From contig NZ_FNHW01000001.1 in the NCBI RefSeq assembly GCF_900103485.1, forward strand, positions 965,418 to 1,029,417: a stretch of 64,000 nucleotides of DNA, read 5' to 3'. The translations under genes and the position numbers were made by a program. Below, one piece after another: positions 55,699 to 64,000 of the stretch. This stretch comes from Fictibacillus solisalsi (lineage in GTDB: Bacteria; Bacillota; Bacilli; Bacillales; Fictibacillaceae). The notes under the pieces were generated by a model that was not told the origin of the DNA, did not search any database, and saw only the letters and a program-made list of their open reading frames with translations. Position 1 is the first letter of the stretch; each line of letters opens with the position of its first letter.

Positions 55699-56847
55699 AT
55701 GAAAAATATCAGTTTGTTGGGTGCGACGGGATCCATCGGTATACAAACGCTTGATGTAATCGAACAACACCCTGAGCAATTTCGATTAACGGCCATTTCT
55801 TTTGGAAAGAATGTAGAAAAAGGGATGGAGATAATAGAGAAATTTAAACCGCGGATCATCGCGGTTCAAGATAAAAAAGATGCAGAGGATCTGCGTATGC
55901 GTTTGGGTGGGCAGTCTCTTGTCTATTATGGACAAGAAGGATTGATTGAAGCAGCTGTGGCACGTGAAGCTCATATTCTGGTGAATGCGGTCATGGGGAG
56001 TGTAGGCTTGGTGCCCACCATCCACGCCATTCAGGCCGGCAAGGATATAGCCATCGCCAATAAAGAAACATTGGTCACTGCCGGGCATATCATCATGGAA
56101 CTGGCTGAAAAACATAACGTCAGCCTCTTACCGGTGGACAGCGAGCATTCAGCCATATTCCAATGTCTTAACGGAGAAAATGCCCAGCAGGTTGACCGCT
56201 TGATTCTTACCGCTTCCGGAGGAAGTTTCCGGGATTATACGCGGGAACAGCTGGCAGATGTTACTGTTGACGAGGCATTGAATCATCCGAACTGGTCCAT
56301 GGGAGCCAAAATCACCATCGATTCAGCAACGATGATGAACAAAGGCCTGGAAGTGATAGAAGCGCATTGGCTCTTCAATATGCCCTACTCAAAAATAGAC
56401 GTCATTCTTCATAAAGAAAGCATCATACACTCTATGGTAGAGTATAAAGATGGCAGCACGCTGGCACATCTGGGCAACCCCGATATGCGGGTACCCATTC
56501 AGTACGCGCTGACCTATCCTGAGAGACTTGAACTAGCTCCTTCCAAAAGGTTAAACTTATGGGAGATTGGAAAACTTCATTTTAAAAAGATGGATATGGA
56601 ACGATTCCGCTGCCTGAAATTGGCTTATCTTGCAGGTGAGAAAGGCGGAACAATGACAACCGCATTGAACGCAGCAAACGAAGCTGCAGTGGGATTGTTC
56701 CTTGAACGAAAAATATCGTTCCTGGCGATCGAAGAATACATTGAAAAAGCACTGGAGCACCATGAATTTATTGAACAGCCGACACTGGAAGAGATACAGG
56801 CCATTGATACACACACACGGCAATATGTTCAGTCATTATTAAATTAA
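55699..56847 (+). CDS. dxr: 1-deoxy-D-xylulose 5-phosphate reductoisomerase
   Basis: Second enzyme of the MEP isoprenoid pathway, supplying precursors to UppS. 382 residues: N-terminal NADPH-binding [25 protein letters not shown], the metal/substrate region [13 protein letters not shown], and [23 protein letters not shown]-type segment. AAGGAG precedes the ATG. Confidence 0.97.
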   Translation: MKNISLLGATGSIGIQTLDVIEQHPEQFRLTAISFGKNVEKGMEIIEKFKPRIIAVQDKKDAEDLRMRLGGQSLVYYGQEGLIEAAVAREAHILVNAVMGSVGLVPTIHAIQAGKDIAIANKETLVTAGHIIMELAEKHNVSLLPVDSEHSAIFQCLNGENAQQVDRLILTASGGSFRDYTREQLADVTVDEALNHPNWSMGAKITIDSATMMNKGLEVIEAHWLFNMPYSKIDVILHKESIIHSMVEYKDGSTLAHLGNPDMRVPIQYALTYPERLELAPSKRLNLWEIGKLHFKKMDMERFRCLKLAYLAGEKGGTMTTALNAANEAAVGLFLERKISFLAIEEYIEKALEHHEFIEQPTLEEIQAIDTHTRQYVQSLLN

Positions 56848-56863
56848 AGGTGGGTAAAAGGTT

Positions 56864-58138
56864 ATGAATACAGTCATTTCCATCGTAATTATTTTGGGTG
56901 CCCTTGTTTTCTTTCATGAACTTGGCCATTTGATGCTCGCCAAACGAGCCGGCATTTTGTGCCGGGAATTTGCCATCGGCTTCGGTCCAAAGCTCTTCGC
57001 ATTTAAAAAGAGTGAGACAACATACACCGTTCGGCTACTGCCGCTGGGCGGGTTTGTAAGGATGGCCGGAGAGGATCCGGAAGGGATCGAACTGAAACCA
57101 GGTTACAGGGTAGGACTGATTTTTAACCCGGAAGGCAGCGTCCAAAAGATTATTGTCAATCATAAAGAAAAGTATGACATCCAAAAAGTCATTACTGTGG
57201 AAAACGCTGACCTGGAGCACCGTTTAGTGATTACCGGATATGAAAACGAAGAGGCAGAACGCCAAAGCTACAGCGTAGACCCGCAGGCCATGTATGTTGC
57301 CGATCATCAGGAAATGCAGATTGCGCCGTATAACAGGCAGTTTGGCTCAAAAACCCTCATGCAGCGTACCCTTGCCATTTTTGCAGGCCCGTTCATGAAT
57401 GTGCTGCTGGCTTTCATCATATTAATGAGTTTTTCTTTGTTCCAGGGTATTCCTACAAAGGAAGCACGACTTGGTGATCTGGCACCCGGTGAAGCTGCGG
57501 TGAAATCAGGGCTGCAAAAAGGGGACAGGATTATTTCCGTAAATGGTGATAAAGTCAGCAATTGGGAAGAGCTTGTTTCCTTTATCCAGCAAAACCCTGG
57601 AGAAAAACTTGTGTTTGAAGTTGATCGGAACGGCAAAATTCTTACTAAAGAAGTAACACCGGGTGAACGGGAGATTAACAAAGGCACCAAAGAAGGATTT
57701 ATTGGAGCCTATCCTTCCACAGAGTTTTCTTTGCTGGGCTCCGTGTCCTATGGAGCAAAGCAAACATGGTTCATGACAAAAATGATTTTTGTTGGACTTG
57801 GTGAGCTCATTACCGGGAAACACGGATTCGATCAGCTTTCAGGGCCTGTAGGAATTTACGAATACACAAACAAAGCGACAGAAGGCGGTATTCCAATGCT
57901 GATGCAATGGGCCGCTGTGCTGAGCATTAACCTGGCCATCTTTAACTTGCTGCCGCTTCCGGCACTTGATGGCGGACGGCTGTTGTTTTTACTGATTGAA
58001 GCGTTGCGGGGCAAACCGATTGATCCGCAAAAAGAAGGGCTTGTACATTTTATCGGTTTTGCATTTCTGATGCTCCTGATGCTCGTCGTAACATGGAATG
58101 ACATTCATAAATTCTTTATAGACAAAATTGACCAATAA
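56864..58138 (+). CDS. rasP: Intramembrane zinc metalloprotease RasP (RseP)
   Basis: Site-2 protease that cleaves anti-sigma factors (RsiW) and signal-peptide remnants in the membrane. 424 residues: zinc motif His18-Glu19-Leu-Gly-His22 in the first membrane segment, a PDZ domain (~205-275, with SGLQKGDRIISVNGDKVSNWE), and the C-terminal LLPLPALDGGRLLFLL. Compact insertion after the first membrane segment. AAAGGTGGG precedes the ATG. Confidence 0.96.
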   Translation: MNTVISIVIILGALVFFHELGHLMLAKRAGILCREFAIGFGPKLFAFKKSETTYTVRLLPLGGFVRMAGEDPEGIELKPGYRVGLIFNPEGSVQKIIVNHKEKYDIQKVITVENADLEHRLVITGYENEEAERQSYSVDPQAMYVADHQEMQIAPYNRQFGSKTLMQRTLAIFAGPFMNVLLAFIILMSFSLFQGIPTKEARLGDLAPGEAAVKSGLQKGDRIISVNGDKVSNWEELVSFIQQNPGEKLVFEVDRNGKILTKEVTPGEREINKGTKEGFIGAYPSTEFSLLGSVSYGAKQTWFMTKMIFVGLGELITGKHGFDQLSGPVGIYEYTNKATEGGIPMLMQWAAVLSINLAIFNLLPLPALDGGRLLFLLIEALRGKPIDPQKEGLVHFIGFAFLMLLMLVVTWNDIHKFFIDKIDQ

Positions 58139-58159
58139 GTGATTAACTGAGGTGGAGAA

Positions 58160-59872
58160 ATGAAGCAAAGCAGGTTGTTCGCACCAACATTAAGAGAAAT
58201 TCCGGCTGACGCGGATGTCGTCAGCCACCAGCTTCTGCTCAGAGCAGGATTTATCCGGCAGAATGCAGCTGGTATTTATTCGTTTTTGCCGCTGGGGAAA
58301 AAGGTTCTTCACAAAGTAGAAGCGATTATTCGTGAAGAGATGGAAAACGCAGGATCCAACGAGATGACCATGCCTTCCCTCCAGCTTGCCGAACTGTGGC
58401 AGGAGTCAGGAAGATGGTATTCCTACGGACCGGAACTCATGCGTTTAAAGGACCGCCACGGCCGGGAGTTTGCACTCGGGCCAACTCATGAGGAGGTCAT
58501 TACGAGTCTCGTTCGCGATGAAGTAAAATCATATAAAAAACTGCCTCTTAATCTATTCCAAATTCAAACGAAGTTCAGGGATGAAAAAAGACCTCGCTTT
58601 GGTCTTCTTAGAGGCCGGGAATTTATTATGAAGGATGCGTATTCCTTCCATTCCTCCCATGAGAGCCTTGATGTTACTTATGAAGATATGAAAGCAGCTT
58701 ACAATAATATCTTTTCTCGCTGTGGTCTTAATTTCAGAGCGGTCCTGGCTGATTCCGGGGCAATCGGAGGAAAGGATAACCATGAGTTCATGGTTCTTTC
58801 CGAGATTGGTGAAGATTTAATTGCATATTCTTCAGAATCGGATTTTGCTGCCAACATTGAGATGGCTCCAGTGAACGTAATCTATGAAGCTTCCACTGAA
58901 TCCAAAAAGAAAATGGAGAAAATCCATACGGCAGAAGCAAAAACCGTTGCAGAGATTTCTTCATTCCTTTCCATCGATGCCGCCAAAGTCATCAAGTCAG
59001 TTCTGTTTATTGCTGATGAAGAGCCGGTTTTAGTGCTTGTCCGCGGTGATCATGATGTAAATGAAATTAAAGTGAAGAACGTTCTCGGGGCAGCTTCTGC
59101 TGAACTGGCAACACCTGAAGAAACGGAAAAAGTGCTTTCCTGCAAACCTGGAAACATCGGACCTGTGTCTGTTCCGGAAAACGTGAAGATCATTGCTGAC
59201 CATGCGGTGGAATACATGGTGAACGCTGTGGCTGGAGCAAATGAAGAAAACCATCATTATCAGCATGTGAACCCAGGCACCGATTTTGAGGTCTCGGTTT
59301 TTGCCGATCTCCGCTTTATTCAGGAGGGAGATGCATCTCCTGACGGCAAAGGGGTTATCCGCTTCGCCAAAGGAATTGAAGTCGGGCATGTGTTTAAACT
59401 CGGACAAGTTTACAGCAATCCATTGAATGCATCATTTCTCGATGAGAATGGAAAAAGCCAGACAATGACGATGGGCTGTTACGGAATCGGTGTTTCCCGC
59501 ACGCTTGCTGCAGTTGCAGAAGAAAACAATGATGAAAGAGGCTTGATATGGCCTTTGTCTCTGGCACCTTTTGATGTGCACATTATTGCAGCCAACAGCA
59601 AAGACGAAATACAGGCAGATTTCAGTGAAAAGCTGTATGATAAACTTAAGGGTGCAGGTTATGATTGCTTATACGATGACCGCAAAGAACGCGCCGGTGT
59701 AAAGTTTGCCGATGCAGACCTGTTTGGGATTCCGGTCCGTGTAACGGTTGGGAAAAAAGCAGCTGAAGGCATTGTGGAATTAAAAGTAAGAAAAACTGGT
59801 GAAATGAATGAAATCCATGTTACAGAATTAATTGAGGCGATTAAAAGCCAAAGAGAATTATTAGCGCGCTAG
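58160..59872 (+). CDS. proS: Prolyl-tRNA synthetase (bacterial type, with editing domain)
   Basis: Charges tRNA-Pro. 570 residues: class II motif 2 [26 protein letters not shown]-type segment, GPTHEEVIT, a central editing (INS) domain (~220-400, with [16 protein letters not shown]), and the C-terminal anticodon-binding domain with [19 protein letters not shown]. The N-terminal [20 protein letters not shown] is typical. GAGGTGGAG precedes the ATG. A nested hairpin follows. Confidence 0.97.
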   Translation: MKQSRLFAPTLREIPADADVVSHQLLLRAGFIRQNAAGIYSFLPLGKKVLHKVEAIIREEMENAGSNEMTMPSLQLAELWQESGRWYSYGPELMRLKDRHGREFALGPTHEEVITSLVRDEVKSYKKLPLNLFQIQTKFRDEKRPRFGLLRGREFIMKDAYSFHSSHESLDVTYEDMKAAYNNIFSRCGLNFRAVLADSGAIGGKDNHEFMVLSEIGEDLIAYSSESDFAANIEMAPVNVIYEASTESKKKMEKIHTAEAKTVAEISSFLSIDAAKVIKSVLFIADEEPVLVLVRGDHDVNEIKVKNVLGAASAELATPEETEKVLSCKPGNIGPVSVPENVKIIADHAVEYMVNAVAGANEENHHYQHVNPGTDFEVSVFADLRFIQEGDASPDGKGVIRFAKGIEVGHVFKLGQVYSNPLNASFLDENGKSQTMTMGCYGIGVSRTLAAVAEENNDERGLIWPLSLAPFDVHIIAANSKDEIQADFSEKLYDKLKGAGYDCLYDDRKERAGVKFADADLFGIPVRVTVGKKAAEGIVELKVRKTGEMNEIHVTELIEAIKSQRELLAR

Positions 59873-59878
59873 CATCCA

Positions 59879-59942
59879 GGGGATGACTTATGAGCCTGAC
59901 CTTCAGGCTCACTAACCCAAGTCATCCCTTTATTTATGGAAG
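59879..59942 (+). terminator. Nested-stem terminator after proS
   Basis: Outer stem GGGATGACTT (59880-59889) with AAGTCATCCC (59929-59938), followed by TTT; inside it GAGCCTGA (59892-59899) pairs with TCAGGCTC (59903-59910). The T-run is short. Confidence 0.7.
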
Positions 59943-59951
59943 GAGGGCATC

Positions 59952-62900
59952 ATGAACAGTGACGACCAGGTAAGAAAAGAGCGGTTTCTCTTATTGCTCG
60001 ACCAGATCGGAATACCCGATGAGCTGCGCCCGCATCTGGGTGATGGCCGCGTTCAGAAACTGGCGATCGATAAAAATAACAGAAGCTGGCATTTTTATTT
60101 TTCCCTGCCGAAACCAATGCCTGCCAATGTGTATACCTTTTTTCAGGCGAGAATTACACAGGCATTTGAACATATAGCAAAAGTCACATTCTCTGTTCAG
60201 TGTGAGAGCAGGGAATGCGAGGAAGAATTACTCGGAGAGTATTGGAGCATATGCTGTGAACAGCTAAAAGGAACGGCGAGCTCACTTGTGTCCGGATTGA
60301 TGGGACAGGTTCCTGTGGTAACCGGAAATAAAATCAAAGTCACCGTTCGGAATGAAGCCGAAGGGCTCTTGATCAAACGTAAATTATCTTCGACAATGAC
60401 GGAGGTCTACCGTTCGTTTGGCATGGATTCGGTCTCACTTGAAATAGAAGTCAAACACAGTGAGGAAGAGTTTCAGAAATTTGTGGAGCAGAAAAAGCAA
60501 GAAGATGCGGATAAAGTGCTCGCTGCATTGATCGAAAAAGAAAAAGCAGACAAGCGGGAAGCAGCTGCTGTGCCTTCTGAAGTTACAATAGGTTACAAGA
60601 TTCCGGATGAACCCGTTGCGATTGAAACCATACAGGACGAGGAACGCAGAGTAACGCTTCAGGGATATGTATTTGATGCGGAAACAAGAGAACTCAGGAG
60701 CGGAAGAACGCTGCTGACCTTTAAAATTACCGATTATACAGATTCCATTATGGTTAAAATCTTCTCGCGCGACAAGGAAGATGTACCGATCCTGAACGCC
60801 GTGAAAAAAGGCATCTGGGTCAAAGTACGGGGTGGTATACAAAACGATACCTTCGTTCGTGACCTTGTCATGATTGCGAATGATATTAATCAAATTACTC
60901 CTGAAACAAGAAAAGACCTTGCCGAAGAAGGAAAGAAAAGGGTGGAACTTCACCTGCATACTCCGATGAGCCAGATGGACGCCGTTTCCTCAGCTTCCAG
61001 CCTGATCAGTCAGGCCAGCAAATGGGGCCATCCTGCTGTAGCCGTGACCGACCATGCGGGCGTCCAGTCTTTCCCGGAAGCCTATTCTGCAGGGAAAAAG
61101 AATGGTATAAAAGTTTTGTATGGCGTGGAGGCCAATCTGGTGGATGACGGAGTTCCCATCGCTTATAACGAACAGCACAGGAAGCTCTCGGATGACACCT
61201 ACATTGTATTTGACGTGGAAACAACGGGGTTGTCCGCGGTGTACAACAAAATCATCGAGCTTGCCGCGGTAAAAGTGCACAACGGTGAAATCATCGACAA
61301 ATTTGAACGGTTTGCCAATCCGCATGAACCTCTTTCGGATACAACGATCAATCTTACCGGCATCACCGATGATATGGTACAAGATGCTCCTGAAATAGAG
61401 GACGTTTTGCGGGATTTTGAAAAATTTATGGGAGACGACATTCTTGTTGCCCATAACGCCAGTTTTGACATGGGATTCTTGAATGAAGGATTCCGCAAAA
61501 TCGGGAGAGGTGCTGCCCAAAACCCGGTGATTGACACGCTTGAGCTTGCCCGTTTTCTCCTTCCGGAACTGAAAAACCACAGATTGAACACGCTCTGTAA
61601 AAAGTTTGATATCGAGCTGACCCAGCACCACCGGGCAATCTATGATGCGGAAGCGACAGGCTACCTGCTTTGGAAACTATTAAAACAAGCGTTCGAGAAG
61701 GAAATAGAATTTCATGACCAGCTAAACGAAAACATGGGCCAGGGTGGATATATGAGAAGCCGTCCTTCCCATTGCATACTGTTTGCCCAAACACAGCAAG
61801 GATTGAAAAATCTGTACAAATTGGTATCAGAATCGCAATTGGACTATTTTTACAGAACACCGAGAATCCCGCGTTCAAGGCTTTCCAAGCACCGTGAAGG
61901 TTTGCTGATCGGGTCCGGATGCGATAAAGGCGAAGTATTTGAGGGAATGATGCAAAAAGCGCCGGCGGAAGTGGAAGAAATCGCGAAATTTTATGATTAT
62001 CTTGAAATCCAGCCGCCATCAAACTACTATCATCTGATTGAAAAAGAACTGATACAGGATGAAATGGCGCTTCGTGAAATCATTGCCAACATCGTAAAGC
62101 TCGGTGAAAAACTGGGCAAGCCGGTTGTAGCAACGGGAAATGTGCATTACCTGGATCCAAACGACGGCATCTATCGCAAGATTTTGATTTCAAGCCAGGG
62201 CGGAGCCAATCCATTGAACCGACAGACGCTTCCGGATGTTTACTTCCGTACCACTGATGAAATGCAGGAATGCTTTTCATTCCTGGGCGAAGAAAAGGCA
62301 AGGGAAGTGGTGGTCGATAATACCCAAAAGGTCGCAGACATGATCGAGGAGATCAAACCGATACCGGATGATCTGTTTACTCCGAAAATTCCGGGAGCGG
62401 AAGATGATATACGTAATATGAGTTATTCCATGGCCCGCAGCATTTATGGGGAAAACCTTCCCGATATCGTTGAAAAGAGGTTGGAAAAAGAACTGAACAG
62501 CATAATCGGACATGGATTTGCTGTTATCTACCTGATTTCGCATAAGCTTGTTAAAAAGTCTCTGGTGGATGGCTACCTGGTAGGTTCACGGGGATCAGTC
62601 GGATCTTCCTTTGTTGCCACCATGACGGAGATTACTGAAGTTAACCCTCTTCCTCCGCATTATGTGTGTCCAGAATGCAAAGAATCTATCTTCTTTGATG
62701 ATGGGTCCGTTGGTTCCGGGTTTGACCTTCCGGATAAAGAGTGCGCGAATTGTCATGTGCTCTATAAAAAGGATGGCCAGGATATTCCGTTTGAAACGTT
62801 CCTTGGCTTTAAAGGAGACAAGGTACCCGATATTGACCTTAACTTCTCGGGTGAATATCAGCCGCGTGCCCATAATTACACAAAAGAACTGTTTGGTGAA

Positions 62901-64000
62901 GATTATGTCTACCGTGCAGGAACAATAGGAACTGTTGCGGAGAAAACGGCGTATGGCTATGTTAAAGGGTATGCCTCAGACCATAACCTGACCTTCCGCT
63001 CTGCCGAGGTTGACCGGCTTGTATCGGGCTGTACCGGTGTGAAACGGACCACAGGACAGCATCCTGGCGGCATCATCGTTGTTCCGGATTACATGGATAT
63101 TTACGATTTCTGTCCTATTCAGTTTCCTGCCGATGATAAAAATTCCGAATGGAAAACGACACATTTTGATTTCCATTCCATCCATGACAACCTTTTGAAA
63201 CTCGATATTCTCGGGCACGATGATCCAACCGTGATCCGTATGCTGCAAGATTTGAGCGGCATTGATCCAAAAACGATTCCGGCTTCAGACCAGGAAGTTA
63301 TGAAAATCTTTTCCGGTCCTGAAGTGCTAGGGGTGACCGAAGACCAGGTCATGTGTAAAACGGGTACACTCGGCATTCCGGAATTTGGAACGAAGTTTGT
63401 CCGGCAGATGCTTGAGGAAACCAAGCCAAGCACCTTCTCCGAGCTTGTGCAGATTTCCGGTCTTTCCCACGGGACAGACGTATGGCTGAACAATGCCAAT
63501 GAGCTGATCGCTGATGGAACATGTGAGCTGAAAGACGTGATTGGCTGCCGTGACGATATCATGGTTTATCTGATTTATAAAGGCCTTGAACCGTCCCTTG
63601 CCTTCAAAATCATGGAAAGCGTGCGTAAGGGTAAAGGACTGATCCCTGAATGGGTGGAAGAAATGAAAAAGAACGACGTGCCGGACTGGTATATCGGGTC
63701 ATGCTTGAAGATCAAGTACATGTTCCCAAAAGCCCATGCTGCTGCCTATGTGTTGATGGCGGTCCGCATCGCCTACTTCAAGGTGCATTATCCAATTCTT
63801 TTTTACGCAGCATACTTTACCGTCCGTGCTGATGATTTTGATATTACAGCAATGGTAAAGGGATCTGCCGCCATTCGTTCCAAGATTGAAGAAATATCAG
63901 GCAAAGGGCTGGATGCCTCCACTAAGGAGAAGAACCTGCAAACGGTACTGGAGCTTGCTCTTGAAATGTGCGAACGCGGTTTTTCATTTGGCAAGGTAGA
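59952..64000 (+). CDS. polC: DNA polymerase III alpha subunit, PolC type (3' end cut off by window)
   Basis: Main replicative polymerase of low-GC Gram-positives, with built-in proofreading. 1349 codons are in the window; the family has ~1440, so the last ~90 residues are outside. Order: N-terminal domain, OB-fold (~230-330), PHP segment starting [18 protein letters not shown], the inserted exonuclease with [16 protein letters not shown] and [13 protein letters not shown], second PHP part, and the polymerase core with a four-cysteine zinc module (CPEC...CANC, ~905-935), catalytic [12 protein letters not shown], and [31 protein letters not shown] precedes the ATG. No internal stop was seen. 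Confidence 0.97.
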   Translation, partial: MNSDDQVRKERFLLLLDQIGIPDELRPHLGDGRVQKLAIDKNNRSWHFYFSLPKPMPANVYTFFQARITQAFEHIAKVTFSVQCESRECEEELLGEYWSICCEQLKGTASSLVSGLMGQVPVVTGNKIKVTVRNEAEGLLIKRKLSSTMTEVYRSFGMDSVSLEIEVKHSEEEFQKFVEQKKQEDADKVLAALIEKEKADKREAAAVPSEVTIGYKIPDEPVAIETIQDEERRVTLQGYVFDAETRELRSGRTLLTFKITDYTDSIMVKIFSRDKEDVPILNAVKKGIWVKVRGGIQNDTFVRDLVMIANDINQITPETRKDLAEEGKKRVELHLHTPMSQMDAVSSASSLISQASKWGHPAVAVTDHAGVQSFPEAYSAGKKNGIKVLYGVEANLVDDGVPIAYNEQHRKLSDDTYIVFDVETTGLSAVYNKIIELAAVKVHNGEIIDKFERFANPHEPLSDTTINLTGITDDMVQDAPEIEDVLRDFEKFMGDDILVAHNASFDMGFLNEGFRKIGRGAAQNPVIDTLELARFLLPELKNHRLNTLCKKFDIELTQHHRAIYDAEATGYLLWKLLKQAFEKEIEFHDQLNENMGQGGYMRSRPSHCILFAQTQQGLKNLYKLVSESQLDYFYRTPRIPRSRLSKHREGLLIGSGCDKGEVFEGMMQKAPAEVEEIAKFYDYLEIQPPSNYYHLIEKELIQDEMALREIIANIVKLGEKLGKPVVATGNVHYLDPNDGIYRKILISSQGGANPLNRQTLPDVYFRTTDEMQECFSFLGEEKAREVVVDNTQKVADMIEEIKPIPDDLFTPKIPGAEDDIRNMSYSMARSIYGENLPDIVEKRLEKELNSIIGHGFAVIYLISHKLVKKSLVDGYLVGSRGSVGSSFVATMTEITEVNPLPPHYVCPECKESIFFDDGSVGSGFDLPDKECANCHVLYKKDGQDIPFETFLGFKGDKVPDIDLNFSGEYQPRAHNYTKELFGEDYVYRAGTIGTVAEKTAYGYVKGYASDHNLTFRSAEVDRLVSGCTGVKRTTGQHPGGIIVVPDYMDIYDFCPIQFPADDKNSEWKTTHFDFHSIHDNLLKLDILGHDDPTVIRMLQDLSGIDPKTIPASDQEVMKIFSGPEVLGVTEDQVMCKTGTLGIPEFGTKFVRQMLEETKPSTFSELVQISGLSHGTDVWLNNANELIADGTCELKDVIGCRDDIMVYLIYKGLEPSLAFKIMESVRKGKGLIPEWVEEMKKNDVPDWYIGSCLKIKYMFPKAHAAAYVLMAVRIAYFKVHYPILFYAAYFTVRADDFDITAMVKGSAAIRSKIEEISGKGLDASTKEKNLQTVLELALEMCERGFSFGKV

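Noticed and set aside
60435-62022. Several long minus-strand open frames opposite polC
   Set aside because: They are antisense shadows of a conserved polC frame, without ribosome binding sites or recognisable domains.
1-64000. tRNA, rRNA, CRISPR arrays, insertion sequences, prophage
   Set aside because: None seen on either strand; xerC is the housekeeping recombinase of the cod operon, not a phage integrase.

Overview
The window is a stretch of a low-to-moderate-GC, Gram-positive, endospore-forming, motile rod of the family Bacillaceae. The evidence is the gene order, which follows the well-known Bacillus subtilis block from plsX to polC almost gene for gene, together with CodY, SigD, SwrD, a SwrB-like protein, a PolC-type polymerase, an alpha/beta-type spore-protein-like gene and strong AGGAGG ribosome binding sites. 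Nearly all genes lie on the + strand. The genus cannot be fixed from the sequence alone; a Bacillus or Fictibacillus-like organism fits. No tRNA, rRNA, CRISPR, prophage or transposase is visible.

Layout. 1-3.6 kb: fatty-acid synthesis (plsX, cut by the window edge, fabD, fabG, acpP) and rnc. A small reverse-strand DUF1128-type gene is lodged between rnc and smc. 4-11.2 kb: chromosome condensation and protein targeting (smc, ftsY, ylxM, ffh), then rpsP and khpA. Between ftsY and ylxM lies a 408 bp gene-free stretch with two tandem copies of a ~121 bp structured repeat. 11.4-15.7 kb: rimM, trmD, rplS (with a leader), a type I signal peptidase, rbgA, rnhB and a short SASP-like gene. 15.8-26.2 kb: sucCD, dprA, topA, trmFO, xerC, hslVU and codY. 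26.5-50.8 kb: one long flagellar/chemotaxis operon, flgB to a swrB-like gene, building the basal body, export gate, switch, hook, GTPase/ATPase placement proteins, CheA/W/D/Y and finally SigD. 50.9-64 kb: translation and envelope genes rpsB, tsf, pyrH, frr, uppS, cdsA, dxr, rseP, proS and the first ~94% of polC.

The fla/che operon differs from the B. subtilis arrangement: cheB is missing between flhG and cheA, and cheC is missing between cheW and cheD, although CheD and a FliY with both CheY-P phosphatase motifs are kept. Several genes in this operon start with GTG or TTG. Other departures from the B. subtilis order are the absence of ylqD, ylqG and ylqH, the SASP-like gene after rnhB and the DUF1128 gene before smc.

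The most striking non-coding feature is the repeat pair at 8605-8866. The two copies have nearly identical ends but different middles, and the differences fall in matching pairs, so that four nested stems are preserved by compensatory change. This points to selection, or a copying mechanism, acting on a folded RNA or DNA. All functional statements rest on sequence recognition by eye; no database search was run.
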